Positions 1-5,192 of a DNA stretch of 5,192 nt are shown here, in pieces. Origin of the DNA: Coriobacteriales bacterium. GTDB taxonomy: Bacteria; Actinomycetota; Coriobacteriia; Coriobacteriales; UBA8131. The position numbers and the translations under genes were made by a program. Location of the stretch: positions 1-5,192 of the forward strand of contig JAIRUT010000005.1 of NCBI GenBank assembly GCA_031254255.1. Reading direction: 5' to 3'. How positions within the stretch are numbered: the stretch's first letter is position 1; every line of letters starts with the position of its first letter. The notes beneath the pieces are model-generated. The model ran no database searches and was not told the DNA's origin. It worked only from the letters and a program-made list of their open reading frames with translations.

Positions 1-61
1 ACTTATCTCGGATGCAACATCGTCAGCAGTCCCGGATGCTATTCTCTTCCATGCGAAAGGC

Positions 62-1702
62 CTGGTCAGCGATCAAGTCACCTCAGGTCCAGACCGTGCT
101 CCACAACGCTCCCTCTGGAAGGCTGCTGGCCTGACGGACTCCCAGTTGAGAAAGCCCTTGATTGGCATTGCCAATAGCTATAACGAGATAGTACCCGGTC
201 ATGTAGAGTTGGATCGGATCGCTAAGGCCGTTCGCGATGGCGTCTTAGCTGCCGGGGGCACTCCTCTGGAGTTCAATACCATAGCCGTTTGCGACGGCAT
301 TGCCATGGGGCATTCTGGTATGTGCTACTCTTTGCCTTCACGCGAGCTGATCGCCGACAGTGTCGAGACGATGGCTCGTGCCCACTGCCTGGACGGACTT
401 GTTCTCATTCCAAGCTGTGATAAGACTGTGCCCGGCATGTTGATGGCTGCTGCTCGCTTGAATCTGCCGACCATCGTGGTTTCCGGTGGGGCGATGCTTT
501 CCATAGATGGCCGGGATCTGAACTCGGTATTTGAGGGGGTTGGACGCTTCCATAAAGGTAACATCGACCAAAACGGTTTGGCCAAGATAGAGAATACCTC
601 CTGCCCGACCTGCGGATCCTGCTCCGGAATGTTTACGGCCAATTCCATGAACTGCCTCACTGAGGTTTTAGGTCTGGCTCTGCCTGGAAATGGAACAATA
701 CCGGCTGTTTATTCAGAGCGTATCCATTTGGCCAAAGCTAGCGGCGAGCGCATCGTTAGCTTGGTAGCTGAGGATATCAAGGCCCAAGACATTATAAATA
801 CCGCGTCTATCTCCAACGCTATCGCAGTTGATATGGCGCTGGGCTGCTCGACTAATTCCGTTTTACATCTTTGTGCAATCGCTTTTGAGGCTGGCATGAA
901 GATCAACCTTGCGGCTATTAATCGGGTCAGTGAAAAGACGCCGAATCTCTGTCGCCTGGCTCCTGCTGGCAGATATCATATCCAGGATCTACATGCAGCT
1001 GGTGGAATCACGGCCGTGATGGCCGAGTTGGCCCGTGCCGGCATGTTGGATCAGCAGGTGCTGACGGTTGCCGGATCTCTGGGAGACCGCCTTGTTGGTA
1101 TAGGCCCCGTTGACGGGGAGGTTATCCGACCGGTTAAGAATCCCTATTCGCGAACTGGCGGACTGGCTGTCCTCTTCGGGAACCTTGCTCCTCAGGGGGC
1201 TATTGTCAAGCGAAGTGCTGTTTTACCGGACATGATGATCTTCAGCGGTAAAGCTAGGGTTTTCGATAGTGAAGAGGCCGCTATACAAGCTATCTATGCT
1301 CAGCAAATCGAGCCTGGCAGTGTTGTGGTGATTCGCTACGAGGGACCGGCCGGTGGACCGGGAATGCGCGAGATGCTTGGCCCAACATCGGCACTCTCCG
1401 GTATGGGACTGGATGACAGTATCGCTTTGATCACTGACGGTCGCTTTTCCGGTGCCACGAAAGGCGCGGCGATCGGTCATGTCTCACCGGAGGCCACGGC
1501 TGGTGGTCTGATCGCCTACGTCAAGGATGGTGACAATATCGAATTCAACATCATGGACCATACGTTGAACCTGATGATTGACGAGGCAGAGCTTTCCCGG
1601 CGATTCAGCATTGGTGTCCAAGTACCGGAAAAGAAGCTGAAAGGCTATCTGGCCCGCTATGCCAAGACCGTGAAAAGCGCTGATACCGGGGCGGTATTGT
1701 GA
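62..1702 (+). CDS. ilvD: Dihydroxy-acid dehydratase, start uncertain (possibly 5' partial)
   Basis: Dihydroxy-acid dehydratase (EC 4.2.1.9) converts 2,3-dihydroxy-isovalerate and 2,3-dihydroxy-3-methylvalerate to the 2-oxo acids that precede valine and isoleucine; it is a cytoplasmic iron-sulfur enzyme of the IlvD/Edd family. Numbering from a CTG at 62 gives 546 residues, normal for the shorter IlvD form. Visible motifs are NEIVPGH near 41-47, CDGIAMGH (C77, D78), PSCDK (C119, D120, K121), CPTCGSC (181-187), [10 protein letters not shown] (E437) and GRFSG (S463). By comparison with E. coli IlvD, C119 and C187 are cluster ligands, D78, D120, carbamylated K121 and E437 bind magnesium, and S463 is the catalytic base. 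The 'VPGH' segment lacks the extra cysteine of the Mycobacterium-type enzyme, so an oxygen-labile E. coli-like cluster is possible (inference). Family homology clearly continues upstream of the TTG at 146 ([14 protein letters not shown], from about 92). The frame has no stop back to base 2 and no ATG, GTG or TTG there; CTG 62 aligns with the usual 'MRSD' start. It overlaps ilvA. Confidence 0.95.
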   Translation: MVSDQVTSGPDRAPQRSLWKAAGLTDSQLRKPLIGIANSYNEIVPGHVELDRIAKAVRDGVLAAGGTPLEFNTIAVCDGIAMGHSGMCYSLPSRELIADSVETMARAHCLDGLVLIPSCDKTVPGMLMAAARLNLPTIVVSGGAMLSIDGRDLNSVFEGVGRFHKGNIDQNGLAKIENTSCPTCGSCSGMFTANSMNCLTEVLGLALPGNGTIPAVYSERIHLAKASGERIVSLVAEDIKAQDIINTASISNAIAVDMALGCSTNSVLHLCAIAFEAGMKINLAAINRVSEKTPNLCRLAPAGRYHIQDLHAAGGITAVMAELARAGMLDQQVLTVAGSLGDRLVGIGPVDGEVIRPVKNPYSRTGGLAVLFGNLAPQGAIVKRSAVLPDMMIFSGKARVFDSEEAAIQAIYAQQIEPGSVVVIRYEGPAGGPGMREMLGPTSALSGMGLDDSIALITDGRFSGATKGAAIGHVSPEATAGGLIAYVKDGDNIEFNIMDHTLNLMIDEAELSRRFSIGVQVPEKKLKGYLARYAKTVKSADTGAVL

Positions 1703-2937
1703 ATGCTTCCCTTCAGGCTGTCAGTACGGATGCTCTAACACTTGAAGACATAGAATCGGCGGCCTCGCGTTTGCAAGGTGTCTTGCATCCCACACCCCTG
1801 GCCCGCTCGGAGACCTTTTCGCGGATGGCTGGAACTGAGATCTACCTGAAAAACGAGAACTTCCAAAAGACCGGTTCCTACAAGATCCGTGGTGCCTACA
1901 ATAAGGTCTCCCTGCTTAAGGAGGCCGGTGATGTTAATGAGGTGGTGACGGCTTCGGCGGGCAATCACGCCCAAGGGGTGGCTTTTGCGGCTTCCAAACT
2001 TGGCGTCCACGCCAAAATAGTGATGCCCAGGAGCACCCCGATTGCCAAGATCAAGGCTACGGAAGGCTATGGGGCCGAGGTGATCCTCAGGGGTAACTGC
2101 TACGATGAGGCCCATCAAGTTGCACTCCAGATCCAAGAGGAGTCTGGAGCCGTTTTCATCCATCCCTTTGATGATCCGGCTGTCATCGCTGGTCAGGGAA
2201 CCGTAGCCGCGGAGATCCTGAAAGACCTTCCGAATGTCGACATTGTTTTTGTTCCAGCTGGTGGCGGTGGCCTGCTTTCTGGGGTCGCCTATTACCTGAA
2301 GATGATCAACCCTCGGATACGGGTCATCGGGGTGCAGGCCGAGGGGGCCAATGCAATCGAGCAGTCCTTCAAGGCTCGGCGGCTGATCACGACGGAAAAC
2401 ACGTCAACTATAGCTGACGGCATTGCCGTTCGTGTGCCTGGTAAGATTACCACCGGTCTGATCTTTGAATACGCTGATGATGTGATATCAGTCAGTGATG
2501 CGGAGATTTCATCCGCGATTTTGACCCTGCTGGAGCGCTGCAAGCAGCTGGTTGAGCCGGCTGGTGCAGTTTCGCTGGCCGCAGCTCTCAGTTTCCCAAA
2601 TATAGTGCGTGGTAAACGCAGTGTTTGCATCCTATCCGGTGGTAATATCGATGTCGGTTTCATCAACCGCCTGATTGAGCTCGGACTATTCGCCAGGGGT
2701 CGGCGGTTGAAGTTTGCTATGGTCTTGCCCGATGTACCAGGGAGCCTGGAACGGGTTGCCCATCTGATCGCCAAGGAGTTTGCCAACGTCATCCGCGTCC
2801 AATATGATCGGATTGGTGCCGATCTTAATCCCCAGAATGTGATCCTCCGCATCACCTGCGAAGTCAGCGACACAGAGCATGGCCAACGGGTGATAGAGGC
2901 TCTGCAGGCGGCCGATTACAGGGTGACACTGGAGTAA
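1699..2937 (+). CDS. ilvA: Threonine ammonia-lyase with C-terminal ACT domain
   Basis: Threonine ammonia-lyase (threonine dehydratase, EC 4.3.1.19) deaminates threonine to 2-oxobutanoate and ammonia, the first committed step to isoleucine; it is a cytoplasmic PLP fold-type II enzyme. The 412-residue product has the PLP-lysine motif SYKIRGA (K62), the substrate loop SAGNHAQG (86-93), the tetraglycine phosphate-binding loop [10 protein letters not shown] (186-195) and the SGGNID motif (313-318). Residues from about 331 to the end form one ACT-like domain ([20 protein letters not shown]), so this is the medium-length form, not the roughly 510-residue E. coli IlvA with its longer regulatory region. 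The ACT domain implies ligand control, but the effector cannot be read from the sequence. The GTG start overlaps the ilvD stop as GTGA and has no convincing ribosome binding site of its own, pointing to translational coupling. Pairing with ilvD favours a biosynthetic role over the catabolic TdcB role. Confidence 0.95.
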   Translation: MNASLQAVSTDALTLEDIESAASRLQGVLHPTPLARSETFSRMAGTEIYLKNENFQKTGSYKIRGAYNKVSLLKEAGDVNEVVTASAGNHAQGVAFAASKLGVHAKIVMPRSTPIAKIKATEGYGAEVILRGNCYDEAHQVALQIQEESGAVFIHPFDDPAVIAGQGTVAAEILKDLPNVDIVFVPAGGGGLLSGVAYYLKMINPRIRVIGVQAEGANAIEQSFKARRLITTENTSTIADGIAVRVPGKITTGLIFEYADDVISVSDAEISSAILTLLERCKQLVEPAGAVSLAAALSFPNIVRGKRSVCILSGGNIDVGFINRLIELGLFARGRRLKFAMVLPDVPGSLERVAHLIAKEFANVIRVQYDRIGADLNPQNVILRITCEVSDTEHGQRVIEALQAADYRVTLE

Positions 2938-2947
2938 ATGCTGTGTT

Positions 2948-3046
2948 ATGAAAGACCTGGAGCGCATCATCCAGGGTCACAATGCCGTGGGCGGTCAGAT
3001 TTTTTGGTATCAGGCTATCTTATTTCCATATAATAGTTTTGAATGA
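2948..3046 (+). CDS. Candidate 32-residue ORF, possible remnant of a third operon gene
   Basis: A small frame starts at ATG 2948, ten bases after the ilvA stop, and ends at TGA 3044-3046. Its first 17 codons (MKDLERIIQGHNAVGGQ) look like real coding sequence in the style of the ilv genes, with codons such as GAC, CTG, CGC, ATC, CAG, GTG and GGC. From about base 2999 the codons become AT-rich (ATT, TTT, TAT, TTA, AAT) and the frame runs into the putative ugd promoter. A GGAG lies at 2931-2934, 13 bases upstream, which is rather far for a ribosome binding site. I do not recognise the peptide. It may be the 5' end of a gene that once followed ilvA and was cut off where the AT-rich segment begins, a true small ORF, or chance. 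A bulged inverted repeat lies inside it. Confidence 0.3.
   Translation: MKDLERIIQGHNAVGGQIFWYQAILFPYNSFE
2954..3005 (+). terminator. Possible weak terminator after ilvA
   Basis: The arms GACCTGGA (2954-2961) and TCCAGGGTC (2970-2978) can pair over eight base pairs with one bulged G and an eight-base loop. A short GCCG/CGGT stem (2984-2995) follows, then six T residues at 3000-3005. The T-run is well separated from the larger stem and close only to the weak one, so this is not a textbook intrinsic terminator. Its position after ilvA and before the ugd promoter region makes the role plausible. Confidence 0.3.
3004..3034 (+). promoter_or_regulatory. Candidate sigma-70-type promoter for ugd
   Basis: A perfect TATAAT lies at 3029-3034 in the AT-rich gap. 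The best -35 candidate is TTGGTA (3004-3009), four of six matches to TTGACA, at a longer than ideal 19-base spacing; there is no extended TG element. Initiation would fall near 3041, giving an untranslated leader of about 50 bases before the TTG start of ugd. The change of gene function and base composition at this point supports separate transcription of the downstream block. Confidence 0.45.
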
Positions 3047-3060
3047 TTGTTTTATACAAT
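3046..3060. repeat. Short inverted repeat ATTGT-N5-ACAAT in the ugd leader
   Basis: ATTGT (3046-3050) and ACAAT (3056-3060) are perfect 5-bp inverted arms around TTTAT. The element lies just downstream of the TATAAT box and about 18 bases before the ribosome binding site, a position that would suit an operator. In AT-rich DNA such a short palindrome can arise by chance, and no regulator is visible in the window. Confidence 0.25.
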
Positions 3061-3077
3061 TTACATGGTATTAACAA

Positions 3078-3086
3078 GGGAGGTGA
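3078..3086 (+). promoter_or_regulatory. Strong ribosome binding site that fixes the ugd TTG start
   Basis: GGGAGGTGA at 3078-3086 matches the anti-Shine-Dalgarno end of 16S rRNA almost completely and lies six bases before TTG 3093-3095. This near-ideal spacing decides the TTG as the start. The encoded N-terminus [13 protein letters not shown] is also where this family normally begins. Such a strong site is typical of Gram-positive bacteria and may offset the weak start codon. Confidence 0.85.
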
Positions 3087-3092
3087 AGCTCT

Positions 3093-4289
3093 TTGAAGCT
3101 TACTGTTGTCGGCGCGGGTTATGTTGGGCTGGCGAACGCTGCAGTGCTTGCCCAACATCATGAAGTTGATCTACTGGATATTGATACGGAAAAAATTGCT
3201 GACATTCAGGCAGGAATCTCTCCGATTGCTGATCTGGGACTTCCGCAACTGCTAAAGGATAATCGTGATCGATTGAGGGCAACCACCGATTATGCATCTG
3301 CATTTAAAGAGGCTGAGTTTGTAATCATTGCTACGCCAACCAATTATGATGAGGATCTTGGAGGTTTTGATACATCCACAGTCGAGTCAGTTATAGAACA
3401 AGTGCTGTCAGTGCAACCCAATGCTTCTCTTGTGATCAAATCCACCGTACCAGTTGGGTTTACGGAACAGCAGCAAGAGTATGTGCTGAGTCGCAAGGGA
3501 GAGGCTGACATACTTTTTTCGCCAGAGTTTCTGCGAGAGGGGAGAGCTACCTACGACACACTTCATCCTTCGCGCATAATAGTTGGGTTTTCCAGCTGTA
3601 GTCCAAATGGCAGGAAAAAGGCTGAAGAATTCGCAAAACTGATGCGTGAAGCCAGCCACGAAACCATAGTTGCTACTGAAATTGTCCGATCAAGTGAAGC
3701 TGAGGCAGTCAAGCTATTCTCCAACACATACCTAGCAATGCGAATTGCTTTTTTCAATGAACTGGACTCCTATGCTGCTGCAAGGGGGTTGGACTCTGAG
3801 AGCATAATCAGGGGTGTTTGCTTGGATTCACGTATAGGTGATGGCTACAATAACCCTTCATTTGGATACGGTGGTTACTGCCTTCCCAAAGACACAAAGC
3901 AACTGCTGGCTAATTATAGAGATGTCCCCAATAGTATTATCACAGCGGTAATAGAAGCCAACAAAACACGCAAGGATTTTATTGCTGAACGGGTGTTAGC
4001 ACTGGAACCAACCATAGTAGGCATCTATCGATTGACCATGAAGGAGGGTTCAGACAACTACCGGAGTTCATCTGTTCAAGGTGTGATGAAGCGTATCAAG
4101 GCAAAAGGCGTAAAAGTTATCGTATACGAGCCGACTTTGCAAGATGCCGAGTTCTTTAACTCAAAGGTAATCAACGATTTAGCTGAATTCAAGCAGTTGG
4201 CTGATTTGATCATCGCCAATCGTTGTTCGTCAGATTTGGATGATGTTCAAGAGAAGGTGTACACCCGTGATATCTTCCATGATGGGTAA
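3093..4289 (+). CDS. ugd: UDP-glucose 6-dehydrogenase (nucleotide sugar dehydrogenase)
   Basis: UDP-glucose 6-dehydrogenase (EC 1.1.1.22) oxidises UDP-glucose twice with NAD+ to UDP-glucuronate, a cytoplasmic precursor for capsules, teichuronic acids and other acidic surface polymers. The 398-residue product has the N-terminal Rossmann motif GAGYVGL (7-13), the NAD-side segment ATPTNYD, KSTVPVG with T118, SPEFLREG with E145 and E149, KLFSN with K207 and N211, the NELDSYA dimer helix, and [10 protein letters not shown] with the catalytic C263 and D267. These match the active-site set described for the Streptococcus pyogenes enzyme (T118, E141, E145, K204, N208, C260, D264) with a three-residue shift, so the enzyme looks intact. 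A C-terminal UDP-binding domain follows from about 300. UDP-N-acetyl-hexosamine dehydrogenases share the fold, but length and the close fit favour UDP-glucose. The gene is AT-richer than ilvDA and lies 113 bases before a putative glycerophosphotransferase, which supports a role in surface polymer synthesis. Confidence 0.92.
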   Translation: MKLTVVGAGYVGLANAAVLAQHHEVDLLDIDTEKIADIQAGISPIADLGLPQLLKDNRDRLRATTDYASAFKEAEFVIIATPTNYDEDLGGFDTSTVESVIEQVLSVQPNASLVIKSTVPVGFTEQQQEYVLSRKGEADILFSPEFLREGRATYDTLHPSRIIVGFSSCSPNGRKKAEEFAKLMREASHETIVATEIVRSSEAEAVKLFSNTYLAMRIAFFNELDSYAAARGLDSESIIRGVCLDSRIGDGYNNPSFGYGGYCLPKDTKQLLANYRDVPNSIITAVIEANKTRKDFIAERVLALEPTIVGIYRLTMKEGSDNYRSSSVQGVMKRIKAKGVKVIVYEPTLQDAEFFNSKVINDLAEFKQLADLIIANRCSSDLDDVQEKVYTRDIFHDG

Positions 4290-4315
4290 ACAGGCATACA
4301 CAACAATCTGTTTAC
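4286..4315. repeat. Inverted repeat spanning the ugd stop codon
   Basis: GTAAACAG (4286-4293) and CTGTTTAC (4308-4315) are perfect 8-bp inverted arms around a 14-base loop; the left arm contains the TAA stop of ugd. G-T pairs could extend the stem on both sides. The stem is AT-rich and no T-run follows, so it is a poor intrinsic terminator. It could act as an mRNA 3' structure, a partial attenuator or a protein site. Confidence 0.5.
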
Positions 4316-4402
4316 TTGCATGAATGACAAGAGTTGAATAACAAGCATTTAGTTGATCAATGATATTATTCAGAGTCATTTGCTTCAGTTATCATAGAGT
4401 CC

Positions 4403-5192
4403 ATGGTTAACGAGACAGAAAAACACACATCAGATTCCATAGAAGATGACACGAGCCTGGATGAAGATGGATCCGTTTCAGGAGATGCAAACCCAGGTAC
4501 TCCTGGAAAAAAAGGCGCTAAGCGGTTTCGTTTCCTGATGCCATTTTTTCATAATTCAAAGAAACGGAAGACTATTGGTTTTACATCCATTTTCTTGACA
4601 AAAACAAATCTTCCAATTGCTTTGGAAGATTTAAGATTTACCATTAATGACCAATACTTCAAGCCAGAAATTCTAGTGGGATCAGGTAAATACAAAAAAC
4701 GGCATGTATGCCTGATCAGATTACGCGTTCCTGTAAGCTCATTGCACGATATGAGTATCCATAATTCCTTTAATGCTTTCATCCAGATCGATGAAGATAC
4801 GCATATAAATAGACCTGTAACATACAATGTTGTCTTGCGATATTATGTTGCTGCTCATGGTCGTTTCTATTTCGATAAAGACGCTGGTACTACAGCTTTT
4901 TTCCGTCAGACAGTCGGAAGGAGTATAAAACTTACTGTGCGTCATCAAAATCATACTGATTCTTTGGGTGCCAACTTGAAGCTGTATCTAGCGTGGATAC
5001 TTTCCGTTCTGTATCCATTTAGAAAGCCGATTTTATTCTTTGAAAAGAATGCCAGCAAATTCGAGGAGAGCGCAAGCGAAGTATTCAAGTATATGATCAA
5101 TCAAGGCAAGCAAAGGATTTTCTATGTGATAGCACGGGATTCTGCTGCAACGCTGAATATTGATGATAAGTATCGAAAACATTTTATTTATC
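4403..5192 (+). CDS. Putative CDP-glycerol glycerophosphotransferase, 3' partial
   Basis: The frame opens at ATG 4403 and runs without a stop to the window edge (263 complete codons). An in-frame TGA at 4361 with no other ATG, GTG or TTG before 4403 supports this start, although no good ribosome binding site precedes it. Residues 1-35 are acidic and low-complexity (many D, E, S), followed by a basic stretch (KKGAKRFRF, then KKRK at 53-56). Residues about 57-190 look like a beta-rich accessory domain (LEDLRFTINDQYFKPEI). Residues 194-206 (LYLAWILSVLYPF) are hydrophobic, and then FFEKNASKFEESASEVFKY (212-230) and RIFYVIARDS (238-247) resemble the start of the TagF/TagB glycosyltransferase-B region of CDP-glycerol glycerophosphotransferases, which add glycerol phosphate to teichoic-acid-type polymers at the cytoplasmic membrane face. 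The catalytic part would lie beyond the window, so the call rests on resemblance recalled from the family. The gene is markedly AT-rich and probably belongs with ugd to a surface-polymer cluster. Confidence 0.75.
   Translation, partial: MVNETEKHTSDSIEDDTSLDEDGSVSGDANPGTPGKKGAKRFRFLMPFFHNSKKRKTIGFTSIFLTKTNLPIALEDLRFTINDQYFKPEILVGSGKYKKRHVCLIRLRVPVSSLHDMSIHNSFNAFIQIDEDTHINRPVTYNVVLRYYVAAHGRFYFDKDAGTTAFFRQTVGRSIKLTVRHQNHTDSLGANLKLYLAWILSVLYPFRKPILFFEKNASKFEESASEVFKYMINQGKQRIFYVIARDSAATLNIDDKYRKHFIY

Noticed and set aside
1..61. T-box or other riboswitch upstream of ilvD
   Set aside because: No T-box-type conserved stretch or terminator is visible, and the frame is open throughout; any leader would lie outside the window.
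36..134. Out-of-frame ATG frames at 36 and 51 before ilvD (possible leader peptide)
   Set aside because: The frame stops at about 134, has no ribosome binding site, no run of Ile, Val or Leu codons and no attenuator hairpin, so it does not look like an ilv leader peptide.
325..2970. Minus-strand open frames within ilvD and ilvA (65 to 193 codons)
   Set aside because: They lie opposite well-conserved enzyme genes, show no recognisable motifs and have no supporting ribosome binding sites; they are frame shadows of GC-rich coding sequence.
2938..3034. ORF starting at ATG 2938 directly after the ilvA stop (31 codons)
   Set aside because: Its translation is rich in Cys, Arg and His with no family resemblance, and the overlapping frame from 2948 looks more coding-like.
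3100..3757. Minus-strand open frames within ugd
   Set aside because: They are short, lack motifs and lie opposite a complete enzyme with all its catalytic residues.
4290..4402. Promoter for the transferase gene
   Set aside because: TTGAAT (4334) and TATTAT (4364) are 24 bases apart, too far for a standard promoter, and TTGCAT (4316) pairs only with a poor TAACAA; co-transcription with ugd is at least as likely.
4549..4954. Two minus-strand open frames (92 and 71 codons)
   Set aside because: The plus strand is continuously open from 4403 to the window end and encodes a TagF-like protein, so these are shadows.

Overview
The window holds two unlike blocks of plus-strand bacterial genes. The left block (about 1-2937) is a compact amino-acid biosynthesis operon: ilvD (dihydroxy-acid dehydratase) overlaps ilvA (ACT-domain threonine ammonia-lyase) by four bases. 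IlvA makes 2-oxobutanoate, the entry point of isoleucine synthesis. IlvD performs the dehydration step shared by the isoleucine and valine pathways.

After a 155-base gap comes a surface-polymer block (3093-5192). It contains a UDP-glucose 6-dehydrogenase with a full catalytic residue set, read from a TTG start behind a very strong ribosome binding site. After another 113 bases, a long reading frame runs off the right edge. From its sequence I read this frame as the N-terminal part of a CDP-glycerol glycerophosphotransferase (TagF/TagB-like). Together the two suggest the start of a capsule or teichoic-acid-type polymer cluster: one enzyme makes UDP-glucuronate, the other would add glycerol phosphate.

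The blocks differ sharply in base composition. Hand counts of single 60-base lines give 65% GC (1021-1080) and 57% (2041-2100) in the ilv genes. They give 38% in ugd (3301-3360) and 33-37% in the transferase (4561-4620 and 4801-4860). The change falls in the 2938-3092 gap, where a coding-looking small frame turns AT-rich near 2999. This is what one expects where a variable surface-polysaccharide locus abuts core chromosome, but that is inference.

The TagF-like gene and the strong GGAGGTGA ribosome binding site suggest a Gram-positive-type bacterium (Firmicutes or low/mid-GC Actinobacteria such as Coriobacteriia). The sequence does not settle genus or family. I saw no tRNA, rRNA, CRISPR array, insertion sequence or clear prophage feature. 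I found no evidently new biological system. The points most worth a second look are the ilvD start, the composition junction with its small frame, and the unfinished transferase.
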